The notes under the pieces are model-generated. The model worked only from the letters and a program-made list of their open reading frames with translations. It made no database searches and was not told the origin of the DNA. A DNA stretch of 44,955 bases from Betaproteobacteria bacterium (GTDB lineage Bacteria > Pseudomonadota > Gammaproteobacteria > Burkholderiales > Rhodocyclaceae), in the NCBI GenBank assembly GCA_016194935.1, contig JACQAO010000058.1:1-44955 (forward strand), given 5' to 3'. The position numbers and the translations under genes were made by a program. Positions 1 to 8,008 of the stretch are shown one piece after another. The first letter of the stretch is position 1; each line of letters opens with the position of its first letter.

Positions 1-99
1 TGGATAAGGTGCCGCACCGCGCGCCGCTTGAGGGCGACGAATGATCTGAAGATAGGCAATTACACGATGAGAAGAAGACCTCGATACCGGGCAAGCCAG

Positions 100-124
100 A
101 ACCCGTGAAGTTTTGTCACGGGTT
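100..124. repeat. Perfect 9-bp hairpin
   Basis: AACCCGTGA (100-108) and TCACGGGTT (116-124) are exact reverse complements around a 7-nt loop. No T-run follows on either strand, so it is not a typical intrinsic terminator. Role unknown. Confidence 0.6.
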
Positions 125-179
125 GAAGCTGGAAGCAATTGGACGGCAGGTAGAGGGTGACGACGGGGTGACCATTGAA

Positions 180-217
180 GGACTGTGCCGTCCCAAGCGG
201 ACTGTGCCGTCCCAAGC
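180..217. repeat. Two perfect tandem copies of a 19-bp unit
   Basis: GGACTGTGCCGTCCCAAGC occupies 180-198 and is repeated without a single change at 199-217. An exact head-to-tail duplication in otherwise non-coding DNA suggests a recent slippage or recombination event. Confidence 0.85.
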
Positions 218-435
218 ACTCAGACCGCTCCGTCACGGCTTTGTCTCTGTTTCTACCGCCTCCCCCTTCCATCACTGTCTTTTGTCCTTGGCTAGCGTTA
301 TCGCATACTGCCCGTCGCCTGCGCCGTCGGCGATGAAACCGCCCACGGCTTCGGCAGCTACGCCGGTAGATACTCAGTCAGCGCGTCTTGCGTGGTGGTC
401 ACACCGCCGGGCAGGGGTAAATCGCCAGCGATTCA

Positions 436-536
436 ACATAACCGACCATTACCCAAAGTAAGCCAGTCGCTTCGCAGGCTTCGCTTGGTGGCCTGCCGCT
501 GCGCGCCCTACGGGTTCAGGTAATGGTCGGTTATGT
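436..536. repeat. Perfect 18-bp inverted repeat around a 65-nt loop
   Basis: ACATAACCGACCATTACC (436-453) is the exact reverse complement of GGTAATGGTCGGTTATGT (519-536). The loop contains a smaller dyad (GCAGGC near 475 / GCCTGC near 491). The whole unit is 101 bp. The AAC...GTT ends loosely recall integron attC sites, but the arms lack the usual extrahelical bases. Other options are a transposon remnant or a cruciform-forming element. Confidence 0.7.
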
Positions 537-875
537 CTTGCGCCCCAGCCCGGACAAAGGCTATGTCAGCTTGCTTCGCTAGGTCTCTTTATCCAGGCGC
601 TACGCGCAAGGTGGCATGTAGCCCCGCCCGCCCTGCCGGACTGTCTGCGACGGCTCGCACTGCATTGCTCGTTCCCTCCTCGACAGCCCTGCTTCCCGTC
701 CGCCCCGCAGTGGCTCCCTGAAAAGTCGGCGCTGGCAGAGCAGCGTTCATCAGGAGTGTATAACTTTGGGTATAACAACGAAAAATCGAATTGGCGAAAC
801 GTCGTATTGGAAAAGCTTTCAGCGAGTTATTCGGTAGACGCCTGCCCACCATTTAAGCATCCAGTAACACCCCTC

Positions 876-900
876 AAACCCGCCAAGCGCGGGTTTTTTT
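876..900 (+). terminator. Rho-independent terminator upstream of hicA
   Basis: An 8-bp perfect stem, AAACCCGC (876-883) and GCGGGTTT (889-896), encloses a 5-nt loop and runs into seven T residues. It would insulate hicAB from transcription arriving from the left. Confidence 0.8.
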
Positions 901-914
901 CTGTTGCGGGAAAC

Positions 915-949
915 TTGGATCATTGCCCATCAATGTGTATCATACACAC
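915..949 (+). promoter_or_regulatory. hicAB promoter with operator palindrome over the -10 box
   Basis: TTGGAT (915-920), a 17-bp spacer and TATCAT (938-943) form a sigma70-like promoter. The palindrome TGTGTAT-C-ATACACA (934-948) covers the -10 box and is the natural operator for the RHH-tailed HicB. Only six bases separate the -10 from the hicA ATG at 950, so the predicted transcription start falls on or next to the start codon. Confidence 0.6.
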
Positions 950-1138
950 ATGAGCAGCGCCGACCTGATACGGAAACTGCAACAGGCCGGATGGCGACTT
1001 GACCGGGTACACGGTTCGCACCACATTTTCACGCATCCCGACAAACCCGGCATCGTCGTCATTCCACACCCCAGGAAAGACTTGGGGACTGGCTTGGTCA
1101 GGGCCATCAGGCGGCAAGCTGGAATCCCTGAGAGGTAA
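950..1138 (+). CDS. hicA: HicA family mRNA interferase toxin
   Basis: A 62-residue protein of usual HicA size. HicA toxins are small double-stranded-RNA-binding-like ribonucleases that cleave mRNA and are neutralised by HicB. The family signature G-S-H-H-I-F (residues 22-27, catalytic His24) is intact, and the protein ends in the basic RAIRRQAGI helix typical of the family. ATG 950 was chosen because the protein then begins MSSADLIRKLQQAGW like other HicA proteins; an in-frame start at 923 would precede the operator and the -10 box. There is no Shine-Dalgarno sequence before 950. The stop is 5 nt before the hicB start, so the two genes form one toxin-first operon. Confidence 0.9.
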   Translation: MSSADLIRKLQQAGWRLDRVHGSHHIFTHPDKPGIVVIPHPRKDLGTGLVRAIRRQAGIPER

Positions 1139-1143
1139 TCGCC

Positions 1144-1536
1144 ATGCGCTACCCCGTCGTCATCGAACCCGGCACCACTACTGAAGCCTTCGGCGTTGCT
1201 GTCCCTGACCTGCCCGGCTGTTTCTCGGCGGGGGACAGCATGGACGAAGCCATGACCAATGCCGAGGAAGCCATCACGGCATGGATAGAGGCTGCGCTCG
1301 ATGCCGGCCAGGAGATTCCGCAGCCATCCGACATCGCCACCTTGCGCAAGACGCACAAGGCTTACAAGACCTGGATATGGGCGCTGGTGAAGGTCGACCC
1401 CGCCGTGCTCGACGACACGCTGGAGCGCGTGAATATAAGCCTGCCGCGGCGAGTACTGCATCGACTCGACGCTCACGCCAAGGCAGTCGGCGAAACGCGC
1501 TCCGGCTTCATTGCGCGCATGGCGCTGGAGCATTGA
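1144..1536 (+). CDS. hicB: HicB family antitoxin
   Basis: A 130-residue antitoxin partner of HicA. The N-terminal part (residues 1-60) is the partially degraded RNase H-like HicB fold, with the pattern YPVVIEPG...FGVAVPDLPGCFSAGDSMDEAMTNAEEAI, which masks the toxin. The C-terminal ~37 residues (VNISLPRRVLHRLDAHAKA...SGFIARMALEH) form a ribbon-helix-helix DNA-binding domain, so the HicAB complex should repress its own promoter through the palindrome at 934-948. GAGAGG lies 8 nt before the ATG, giving hicB a ribosome site that hicA lacks. A strong terminator follows. Confidence 0.92.
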   Translation: MRYPVVIEPGTTTEAFGVAVPDLPGCFSAGDSMDEAMTNAEEAITAWIEAALDAGQEIPQPSDIATLRKTHKAYKTWIWALVKVDPAVLDDTLERVNISLPRRVLHRLDAHAKAVGETRSGFIARMALEH

Positions 1537-1580
1537 ACGCAGCGCAGGTCAGTGCGTCTGGGCATTGTCCGGCGCAGTTC

Positions 1581-1610
1581 AAAATCCCGCCCGATGGCGG
1601 GATTTTTTTG
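1581..1610 (+). terminator. Terminator after hicAB
   Basis: AAATCCCGCC (1582-1591) pairs perfectly with GGCGGGATTT (1596-1605) around a CGAT tetraloop. T residues follow, and the A-run on the other side would let it act in both directions. Confidence 0.9.
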
Positions 1611-1733
1611 TTCACCTGTGATCAAGTCGCATCTTGGTGGAATTTACCGCCAGATGCATAATTTCCCGCCATATGAGATACTCGGCAACCTTGATTTCGG
1701 GCTGGGAGCCCCGCTTTGCAAGGACTCTGGCTT

Positions 1734-1751
1734 TTATGACACTTGTCATAA
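1734..1751. promoter_or_regulatory. 18-bp palindrome upstream of the chemoreceptor gene
   Basis: TTATGACA-CT-TGTCATAA is a perfect dyad with 8-bp arms, 64 bp before the chemoreceptor ATG. Its length and TGACA/TGTCA core resemble GntR- or MarR-class operators. A TAGTAT box at 1753-1758 directly abuts it and could be a -10. The regulator is not identifiable here. Confidence 0.5.
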
Positions 1752-1815
1752 GTAGTATTTTTCATTCCGACTTTCATGGCGCCAATAGATTGCCAATTTT
1801 AGAGGAGAGGTGGAT

Positions 1816-3471
1816 ATGTTCCAGAACATGAAGATGAGCACCCGGCTTGTCATGCTGGCGGCGATAGCCTGTGTTTTGCTGCTGGTGCCGATCGCCGACG
1901 GCGTGTACCAGCTTTACACCCTCAAAACCAGCCTGGCGAACAGCCTGTCCATCGACAAAACCGAGAATGAAGCGGTGTTGGCGGTGGTAGGCGCCCAGGT
2001 GGCTTTCAAGACCCAGGTGCAGGACTGGAAAGACACTCTGCTGCGCGGCAACGACCCGAAAAATTTCGATAATTATTTCGGCCAGTTTGCAGAAGAGGAA
2101 AAGAAGGTGCAGGTCAATCTGAAAAACGCTATCGACCTGATGCAAAAACGCGGCATGCCCATCGGCGATGTGGAAAATCTCATCAAAGCTCATCAGGAAT
2201 TGGGCCGCAGATACCGGGAAGCCATCGCCACGTACGACAAGAGTCACCCGACCGCCGGGCAGGAAGTGGATAAGCTGGTGAAGGGCATGGACCGCGATAC
2301 GGCAACCGGCATGGGCAAGGTGGTCAAGCAAATCGTCGAGCACTCGTCACAGACCGCCGCCGTGGAAATCGAGCGGGCGGATGTGCGGTATCGGGATATC
2401 CGCAACGTCCTGATCTTTTTTGGCGTGATCGGTGTCGCCCTGATGATCGGCATATCAGCCGCCATTATTCGCAGCCTGCTGAAGCAACTCGGCGGCGATC
2501 CGGCTTATGCCGCAGAGATTACCCAGCTTATTTCCAAAGGCGATCTGACGGTACACATCAATCTTGAAGCCGGCGACGACTCCAGCCTGCTTGCCAATAT
2601 GCGTCACATGCAGGAAAACCTGCGCGCCATGGTGGGACAGGTGCTCGACAATACCGGACACATCACCGATGCCGCCAGCGAACTTGCCAACACCTCGCAA
2701 CAGGTTTCAGTCGGCACGCAGCAACAAAGCGTGGCGGTGGCGGCGATGGCCTCCGATATCGAGGAAATGACGGTGAGCTTCGAGCACGTTTCCAGCAACG
2801 CCGGCAAGGCGTTGACCATCGCCAACAATGCCGGCGATTTATCCACCCAGGGCGGGACGGTGGTGTACGAGGCGGTTGCGGAAATGAACAAGATTGCCGA
2901 ATCGGTGAATCAGTCGGCGAAGATCATCCAGACGCTGGGCGAGCACTCCGGTGAAATTTCCGCCATTGTTCATGTCATCAAGGACATCGCCGACCAGACC
3001 AACCTGCTGGCGCTCAACGCCGCCATTGAGGCGGCGCGCGCCGGTGAGCAGGGGCGCGGTTTCGCCGTGGTAGCGGACGAGGTGCGCAAACTGGCTGAGC
3101 GCACCACGCAATCCACGCAGGAAATCAGCAGCATGATCGACACCATCCAGAACGGCACACAGAATGCCATCTCCAGCATGCAGGAGGGCAGCAACCGGGT
3201 AAGCCAGGGCGTTGCAATGGCAAACCGCGCCGGCGATTCAATGCAGCAAATCCGCGATGGCGCCAATCAGGTGGTGTCAGAGGTCAACGATATTACCGCT
3301 GCGCTGCGCGAACAGACCACCGCCAGCACGCAAGTGGCGCGCAATGTGGAGAAAATCGCGCGAATGACCGAAGAGAACAGCGCCGCCGTCGGCAAGATCG
3401 CCGGCGCCGCCGGCAACCTGAAGGCCGTGGCCGGATCACTTCAGGAAATGGTCGGGAAATTCAAGGTGTAA
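1816..3471 (+). CDS. Methyl-accepting chemotaxis protein
   Basis: A 551-residue transmembrane chemoreceptor that signals through CheW/CheA to the flagellar motor or pili. An N-terminal membrane helix (about residues 10-31) is followed by a periplasmic four-helix-bundle sensor region, a second membrane helix (about 196-218), a HAMP linker beginning [11 protein letters not shown], and a long cytoplasmic coiled coil. The conserved hairpin tip [20 protein letters not shown] and [20 protein letters not shown] lies near residues 385-430. ATG 1816 is preceded at good spacing by GAGGAGAGG; a GTG two codons upstream is less likely. The gene stands alone, so its ligand cannot be inferred. The C-terminus lacks a CheR-docking pentapeptide. 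Confidence 0.93.
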   Translation: MFQNMKMSTRLVMLAAIACVLLLVPIADGVYQLYTLKTSLANSLSIDKTENEAVLAVVGAQVAFKTQVQDWKDTLLRGNDPKNFDNYFGQFAEEEKKVQVNLKNAIDLMQKRGMPIGDVENLIKAHQELGRRYREAIATYDKSHPTAGQEVDKLVKGMDRDTATGMGKVVKQIVEHSSQTAAVEIERADVRYRDIRNVLIFFGVIGVALMIGISAAIIRSLLKQLGGDPAYAAEITQLISKGDLTVHINLEAGDDSSLLANMRHMQENLRAMVGQVLDNTGHITDAASELANTSQQVSVGTQQQSVAVAAMASDIEEMTVSFEHVSSNAGKALTIANNAGDLSTQGGTVVYEAVAEMNKIAESVNQSAKIIQTLGEHSGEISAIVHVIKDIADQTNLLALNAAIEAARAGEQGRGFAVVADEVRKLAERTTQSTQEISSMIDTIQNGTQNAISSMQEGSNRVSQGVAMANRAGDSMQQIRDGANQVVSEVNDITAALREQTTASTQVARNVEKIARMTEENSAAVGKIAGAAGNLKAVAGSLQEMVGKFKV

Positions 3472-3500
3472 AACACCGGCGCAGTTAGCGGCACGCAAAC

Positions 3501-3534
3501 GCCGCCGTATGGCGCATACGGCGCATACGGCGGC
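3501..3534. terminator. Bidirectional hairpin between convergent genes
   Basis: GCCGCCGTATG (3501-3511) and CATACGGCGGC (3524-3534) form a perfect 11-bp stem between the convergent chemoreceptor and tetR genes. The loop carries a repeated GGCGCATAC word. There is no strong T-run, so termination is likely but not certain. Confidence 0.55.
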
Positions 3535-3540
3535 GCAGCT

Positions 3541-4131
3541 TTAATTCAAGTGCGCTGCCAGGGTGGGGAGCACCATCCCCCGGAAAAGTTCGTTTATTTC
3601 CTTGGGCGGAATGGAGTTTCTGCGGTTGTGCCACCAGGTCATCGTCGAAATGAAAGTGGACGCAAGATAGTAGATGAAAAGCTCAAACGGGACATCCGAG
3701 GGATTTTTTTTCCTGAAGATTGCCCGCGCATCCTCCTTCATTATTTCCATCAGTATGTCCTCCAGGCGTTGCCGGAAGATGATCCAGCCCGGTCCGCCAA
3801 CCAGCGCCCAATAGAGCTGCCTGTGTTCATAGGCATGCTCGAACATCGCCAGGCTGTAACCGATGACTTTTTCGTGACGCATGCCTGCCGGGGCGGCGCT
3901 GGCTGCTTGAGCGCTGCGCAGGAACTCCGCCAGGCCCTGGGTGCCTTCGATCAGCAGCTCGTCTTTATCACGAAAGTGCATATAGAACGTCGAGCGCCCC
4001 ACGTTGGCGCGATCCAGAATTTCCTGGATCACGATTGACTCGTAGCGTTTCTCGAACATCAACGAGATCAATGCCTGGCTGAGCGCCAGCCGGGTCTTTT
4101 TGGGACGCCTGTCTTCGGTCTTGTTGTGCAT
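3541..4131 (-). CDS. TetR family transcriptional regulator
   Basis: A 196-residue one-component repressor. Residues about 10-57 form the TetR helix-turn-helix (ALISLMFEKRYESIVIQEIL, then RANVGRSTFYMHFRDKDELL). The rest is an all-helical ligand-binding and dimerisation domain of unknown inducer. It is transcribed divergently from the six-gene envelope-export operon starting at 4291. Two overlapping palindromes between the genes (4150-4183) are the obvious operators, so it very likely represses both itself and the operon. GGGAGGAG precedes the ATG. Aromatic residues in the C-terminal half (YWALVGGPGWIIF, TWWHNRR) suggest a hydrophobic ligand, but this is inference. Confidence 0.92.
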   Translation of the reverse strand: MHNKTEDRRPKKTRLALSQALISLMFEKRYESIVIQEILDRANVGRSTFYMHFRDKDELLIEGTQGLAEFLRSAQAASAAPAGMRHEKVIGYSLAMFEHAYEHRQLYWALVGGPGWIIFRQRLEDILMEIMKEDARAIFRKKNPSDVPFELFIYYLASTFISTMTWWHNRRNSIPPKEINELFRGMVLPTLAAHLN

Positions 4132-4149
4132 ATCCGCTCCTCCCAGACA

Positions 4150-4183
4150 TGAACAAACACCCAGTGTTTGTTCAATAACAAAC
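4150..4183. promoter_or_regulatory. Tandem overlapping TetR operators
   Basis: TGAACAAACAC (4150-4160) and GTGTTTGTTCA (4164-4174) are exact reverse complements around a CCA centre. The right-hand half GTTTGTT (4166-4172) also pairs with AACAAAC at 4177-4183 around CAAT. Three half-sites therefore make two overlapping palindromes, whose centres lie about 12.5 bp apart, in the tetR/operon intergenic space. Confidence 0.75.
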
Positions 4184-4202
4184 TAAATCATCCTTGCTGT
4201 TC

Positions 4203-4231
4203 TTGCACCTGCGTATCGCGCCAACTATATT
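4203..4231 (+). promoter_or_regulatory. Candidate promoter of the envelope-export operon
   Basis: TTGCAC (4203-4208), 17 bp and TATATT (4226-4231) give a plausible sigma70 promoter about 60 bp before the DUF2141 gene and just downstream of the TetR operators. The -10 is a good match and the -35 a weak one. Confidence 0.4.
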
Positions 4232-4290
4232 TCGTTGCCAGAAAATGAACACATGTCCATTTTGATACGTTAATCCGACAGGAGCAAGCC

Positions 4291-4737
4291 ATGACGAAAA
4301 ATATTTCACTCAAAGCGTGGATCTTGATCTGCTGCCTGACGGCGGCAACCGCCTGGGCGGATGCTCCACAGGAGCAGGGAGACCTGGTCGTCCATGTCAG
4401 CGGCTTCAACAGCGAGCAAGGACAGGCAATCGCCAACCTGTTTCGCACCCAAGACGACATCTTCGGCAAGCCTTATGTCCGCGTCGTCGCACCCATTCAG
4501 CAAGGCAAAGCCAGCTTGATCTTTCCGCAGCTGCCTTATGGCGTCTACGCCGTTACCGCCTTCCATGATGAAAACGGCAACAATGAACTGGATCATAACG
4601 TTCTGCGCTTGCCGGCTGAACCACTGGGTTTTTCCAACGGTTTCAAGCTTTCCATTTTCTCCGGAATGCCAAGTTTTGAAAAACTCCGCTTCACCTTTGC
4701 CGCCGGCGCGAAGCCGCTGGAAATTACCCTCAAGTAA
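4291..4737 (+). CDS. DUF2141 domain periplasmic protein
   Basis: A 148-residue secreted protein of unknown biochemical role. Residues 1-23 are a Sec signal peptide (MTKNISLKAW, hydrophobic core, cleavage after AWA). The mature part matches DUF2141: a beta-rich domain with the marks YAVTAFHDENGNNELD (about 90-105) and EPLGFSNGF (about 112-120). The Asp/Asn-rich loop could bind a metal. It opens the operon behind AGGAGCAAGCC-ATG and is followed 17 nt later by the first permease. In this setting it may be a periplasmic accessory factor of the export machine; that is inference from position only. Confidence 0.85.
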   Translation: MTKNISLKAWILICCLTAATAWADAPQEQGDLVVHVSGFNSEQGQAIANLFRTQDDIFGKPYVRVVAPIQQGKASLIFPQLPYGVYAVTAFHDENGNNELDHNVLRLPAEPLGFSNGFKLSIFSGMPSFEKLRFTFAAGAKPLEITLK

Positions 4738-4754
4738 CTACGGAAAGAAACGTC

Positions 4755-5978
4755 ATGTTTTTTCTTGAAATGGCATGGGGCAACTTGCTGCGCAACCGGC
4801 GGCGCACGCTTTCGACACTGACGGCCATCGCCATCGGCGTGAGCATGGTGATCCTGACCAATGGCGTCACGGGCGGGATTAGCGCCAACATGTCCGATGC
4901 GCTGGTCAACCAGATCGACGGCCACTTGCACGTCCAGCACCGCGACTACAAAAAGTACTTCATTACCGATCAGGAAAAAATCCTGATCCCCGACTATCGT
5001 GCGCTATCTGCTGAAATCATGAAGAACCCTCATGTGCGCGCAGTCATGCCGCGCGTGATGATGGGGGGATTGATCAGTAAAGACGACAAGACCACGACGT
5101 TCTTCGGCTTCGGCTCCGACCTCTCGACCTTGAAGTCGGTGCTTCCTGATTATGGCAAGAATCTGGTGGCGGGGAATGTATTGTCCGCGGACGATCCCGA
5201 CGGCGTACTGGTAGGACGCGCACTGGCGAACAGCCTGGGGTTGAAGGTGGGCGACGAACTGGTGCTGTTGTCCAAAACGGTCCATGGCGATAGCAGCAAT
5301 GCCTTGGTGCATGTGCGCGGCGTGGTGACCTTCCCGCAGGATGACATTCTCGAGAAGAGCCTGGTATTTACCGGCCTGGGAAAAACCCTGAAAGAAAACC
5401 TGCTCGACCTTGGCGATGGCGCGACACAACTGTTAGTACGCATTGATGACATCAAAAATGTTCCCCTGGTCGAGGTCGAGCTTAATCGCCGGTTTGAAAC
5501 TCTAGGCATGCCCTGGCGGGTGACGCCCTGGTATGACAATGCCGTATTCAGCCGCATCGTCGGAATGTTCGGCGGCATCGGCTCGCTGATCTCGATCATC
5601 CTGGTGCTGATGGTGGGTGTGATTACCAGCAACGCCCTGCTGATGGCGTTTTTTGAACGCATCCGTGAAATCGGCACGCTGCGCGCCATCGGCATGCGCA
5701 AGCTTGACGTGTATGGCTTGCTGTATGTCGAGTCGGCCATGGTTGGCGTCGGCGGGGCAGTGCTTGGTTTGGTATTTGGCGTTGCGCTGGTGATGCTCGG
5801 GCGCTACCTGGGCATCCCGCTGGGCGGCATCGTCAACCAGGAGATACGGCCCGTATTGAGCGTCGCCAGTCTGGCAGTGTCGGTCGCTGCGCCCATCGTT
5901 TGCATAGTCGTCGCAGCCGCCATACCGATACGCGCGGTGAGCCGGATGAGTGTCATCGAATCCTTGAATCACCATTGA
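4755..5978 (+). CDS. ABC transporter permease, FtsX/LolC-like (first)
   Basis: A 407-residue inner-membrane permease of the MacB/LolCE/FtsX class. One N-terminal membrane helix (about 20-42) follows the typical WGNLLRNRRRT amphipathic start. A large periplasmic MacB-PCD-like domain (about 45-270) comes next, then three C-terminal helices forming the FtsX domain, with the coupling signature REIGTLRAIGMRKLDVYGLL. This class does not pump across the inner membrane; it extracts or moves lipids or lipoproteins, or transmits force to periplasmic partners. It lies 13 nt before a second permease of identical length, and the pair probably forms a heterodimer served by the ATPase at 9333. Confidence 0.9.
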   Translation: MFFLEMAWGNLLRNRRRTLSTLTAIAIGVSMVILTNGVTGGISANMSDALVNQIDGHLHVQHRDYKKYFITDQEKILIPDYRALSAEIMKNPHVRAVMPRVMMGGLISKDDKTTTFFGFGSDLSTLKSVLPDYGKNLVAGNVLSADDPDGVLVGRALANSLGLKVGDELVLLSKTVHGDSSNALVHVRGVVTFPQDDILEKSLVFTGLGKTLKENLLDLGDGATQLLVRIDDIKNVPLVEVELNRRFETLGMPWRVTPWYDNAVFSRIVGMFGGIGSLISIILVLMVGVITSNALLMAFFERIREIGTLRAIGMRKLDVYGLLYVESAMVGVGGAVLGLVFGVALVMLGRYLGIPLGGIVNQEIRPVLSVASLAVSVAAPIVCIVVAAAIPIRAVSRMSVIESLNHH

Positions 5979-5991
5979 CCGGGGAGCCGTC

Positions 5992-7215
5992 ATGCTTTTT
6001 CAACTTGCGGGGAAGAATATATGGCGTAACCGCCGCCGGACATTGCTCACCGAAACTTCCATCGTATTCGGCGTGCTGGTGATTATCGGCTCGGGCAATT
6101 TCATCAACGGCATGCAGCGCGACTGGGCCGGATTCGAAATCAACGCCAATACCGGGGCGTTTCAGATCGAGCACCACGATTACCAGGCGCTGGGAAAATC
6201 CGAGCCCTTGCTGGTGACGCTGGAAAACAGCGCCAAGCTGGTGGAAAGCCTGAGCAGAATTCCCGGGATACGCTCAGCATACGGAAAGTTGAATTTTTCC
6301 GGCATGGTCAGCAGCGGCCATAAAAGCACTTTCTTCGACGGCCAGGCGGTGGACGTTGCCGGGCAAAGAAAAACCCTGACGCGCCAGGAAGACTTGATCA
6401 TCTCCGGCAGACCGCTGGCCGATGCGCCCGGCGGGATCATTCTCGGCGCCGATCTTGCCGACACTCTGGACATCAGGATCGGCGACCCGGTCACGATCGT
6501 TGTGAGGACTTTTTATGGTGGTTTGAATCTCACCTACGGAACGCTTGTAGGCACCAAGAACGGTCGCCACTTCCCCTCGTCAACTTATCTGGAAATGCCA
6601 TTGAGCGACGCCCAAAAATTACTCAGGGTAAATGATCGGGTTTCCCAGATAGTGGTAGGCGCGGATGATTTCGACTCCATCTCGGCGTTGATGCAACGCA
6701 CCGCAGCCGTGTTGCGCAATGATAAGACCGGCTACGCGATTCGCGGTTATCCGGAATTGATTCCAATCTATGCCCAGGCCATCGCCTCATTCAAGGTGAT
6801 TTCCGTGGTGGTCGGCTTGGTATTGCTGCTCCTGGTAGGCGGCGGCATCGGCAACGTGATGGCCATGGCGGTGATGGAGCGAAAAAGGGAGATCGGCACG
6901 TTGCGTGCGCTGGGCATGGAAAAAAACCATCTGCGGCGCTTGTTCCTGGTGGAAGGATTGATGATCGGCGGGATCGGCGCAACGGTCGGCTTGCTTGCCG
7001 CCAGCGCCCTGACAGGGTTGATTGCCGCCCACGGCGGCATTCATCTGCCGCCGGCGCCGGGTACCAGCCAATCCTTGAACATCATTCCACGGATGGATCT
7101 GTGGATGAGCGGTTTCGGCTTCCTCATGCCTTTGCTGGTGAGCGTAATCGCCGCCTGGTGGCCGGCATCCATATCGGCAAATCTCAGCCCGGTTGAAGCC
7201 TTAACGGAGACCTGA
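5992..7215 (+). CDS. ABC transporter permease, FtsX/LolE-like (second)
   Basis: A 407-residue paralogue of the preceding permease with the same architecture: the start GKNIWRNRRRT, one membrane helix, a periplasmic domain, then three C-terminal helices around the FtsX signature KREIGTLRALGMEKNHLRRL. The two proteins share the scaffold but differ clearly in the periplasmic part, as LolC and LolE do. This suggests two functionally distinct halves, one of which may contact the LolA-like carrier encoded next. The ATG has GGGGAGCC upstream. The stop abuts the next start (1-nt gap), so translation is probably coupled. Confidence 0.9.
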   Translation: MLFQLAGKNIWRNRRRTLLTETSIVFGVLVIIGSGNFINGMQRDWAGFEINANTGAFQIEHHDYQALGKSEPLLVTLENSAKLVESLSRIPGIRSAYGKLNFSGMVSSGHKSTFFDGQAVDVAGQRKTLTRQEDLIISGRPLADAPGGIILGADLADTLDIRIGDPVTIVVRTFYGGLNLTYGTLVGTKNGRHFPSSTYLEMPLSDAQKLLRVNDRVSQIVVGADDFDSISALMQRTAAVLRNDKTGYAIRGYPELIPIYAQAIASFKVISVVVGLVLLLLVGGGIGNVMAMAVMERKREIGTLRALGMEKNHLRRLFLVEGLMIGGIGATVGLLAASALTGLIAAHGGIHLPPAPGTSQSLNIIPRMDLWMSGFGFLMPLLVSVIAAWWPASISANLSPVEALTET

Positions 7216-7216
7216 C

Positions 7217-7996
7217 ATGCGAACCCCACAAAAAATCGGCGCTCACGCAGCACGTTCCTTGCTGCTCGTCGTCACCCTGCTCCTGACGGCTGGCATCCCG
7301 CTCGACAGTGCCGCAGAACAGCTTACGCCACTACAGATACTGGACCGGGCGGACGACAAATGGGAGCTTAACCTCAGGAACGCCACGGTGGAACTGGAGT
7401 TCCTGGTCTATCGTGAAAACGCGCTGCGCAAGACCTACCGCATGATATTGAAATACCAGGACACCGATCATGTGCTGGTGGAAACCATTTTCCCGCCGCG
7501 TAACGAAGGCGAAAAAATGTTGCAGGCGGGCCGCAGGAATTACTGGCTGTTTCTGCCGAATATCAACCGCGCGGTGCGTGTCTCCGAGTCCAACAGCCTT
7601 TCCAACAGCGATTTCTCCAATACCGATCTGTTGTCGCCGCGCCTGAGCAATGAGTATGTGCCGAAATTGCTCGGTATTGAAAAACTGTACGGCGACGAAG
7701 CCTACAAGCTGGAGCTGACCGCACAAAACGAGAGCACGCCCTACGCCAGGATTATTTACTGGGTGCGCAAGGCGGATTATTTTCCGCTGCGGCGCGATTA
7801 CTACACTTTTTCCCAGCAACTGCTGAAACGCCTGGACATGAAGGCTTCATCGCCGGACATGAGCGGGCCGGATACTTTTGTGATGAGCAGCGTATTGGAA
7901 CAAGACAAAAAAACCGTTATTCGTTACTTGAAACGTACACCAGGAAAAGCTTTTCCGGCGGAAACCTTCCGCGAGAGCGCGTTGATGAAGCGCTGA
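7217..7996 (+). CDS. LolA-like outer membrane lipoprotein-sorting protein
   Basis: A 259-residue exported protein. Residues about 1-33 are a long signal peptide (basic start, LLLVVTLLLTAGIPL core, cleavage near SAAEQ). The mature domain belongs to the LolA/LppX-like group annotated as outer membrane lipoprotein-sorting protein: an 11-strand half-barrel with a hydrophobic cavity. Family-like segments are YRMILKYQDTDHVLVE, GEKMLQAGRRNYWLFLPN and NSDFSNTDLL. Because it sits between FtsX-type permeases and an outer-membrane barrel, it is best read as the periplasmic shuttle of this system. It is not the housekeeping LolA, which is smaller and has different neighbours. Confidence 0.85.
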   Translation: MRTPQKIGAHAARSLLLVVTLLLTAGIPLDSAAEQLTPLQILDRADDKWELNLRNATVELEFLVYRENALRKTYRMILKYQDTDHVLVETIFPPRNEGEKMLQAGRRNYWLFLPNINRAVRVSESNSLSNSDFSNTDLLSPRLSNEYVPKLLGIEKLYGDEAYKLELTAQNESTPYARIIYWVRKADYFPLRRDYYTFSQQLLKRLDMKASSPDMSGPDTFVMSSVLEQDKKTVIRYLKRTPGKAFPAETFRESALMKR

Positions 7997-8008
7997 GGGG
8001 AAAGATCA

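Larger units (their letters stand above)
1..875. other. Cryptic repeat-rich region with no convincing gene
   Basis: No open frame here resembles a known protein; the frames present are short and low in complexity. Nucleotides 3-44 could be the last 13 codons of a plus-strand gene entering from the left (ending ...LEGDE and TGA), but this is too short to identify. What can be seen is structure: a hairpin at 100-124, a perfect 19-bp tandem duplication at 180-217, an 18-bp inverted repeat at 436-453/519-536, and a doubled GTATAAC word near 758-775. This looks like decayed accessory or mobile DNA. That is an inference, because no transposase or integrase fragment is recognisable. Confidence 0.5.

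Noticed and set aside
105-461. 118-codon open frame on the plus strand and its antisense partner at 60-275
   Set aside because: Spans the tandem duplication and part of the inverted repeat, has no ribosome site and no recognisable motif.
436-536. Integron attC site
   Set aside because: Ends match the RYYYAAC/GTTRRRY core only with a mismatch in each arm, the arms are perfectly symmetrical without extrahelical bases, and there is no integrase or cassette gene nearby.
3505-3534. Short GGCGCATAC repeats as a possible CRISPR or minisatellite
   Set aside because: Only two units, and they form the loop and arm of one hairpin between convergent genes. No CRISPR-like array exists anywhere in the window.
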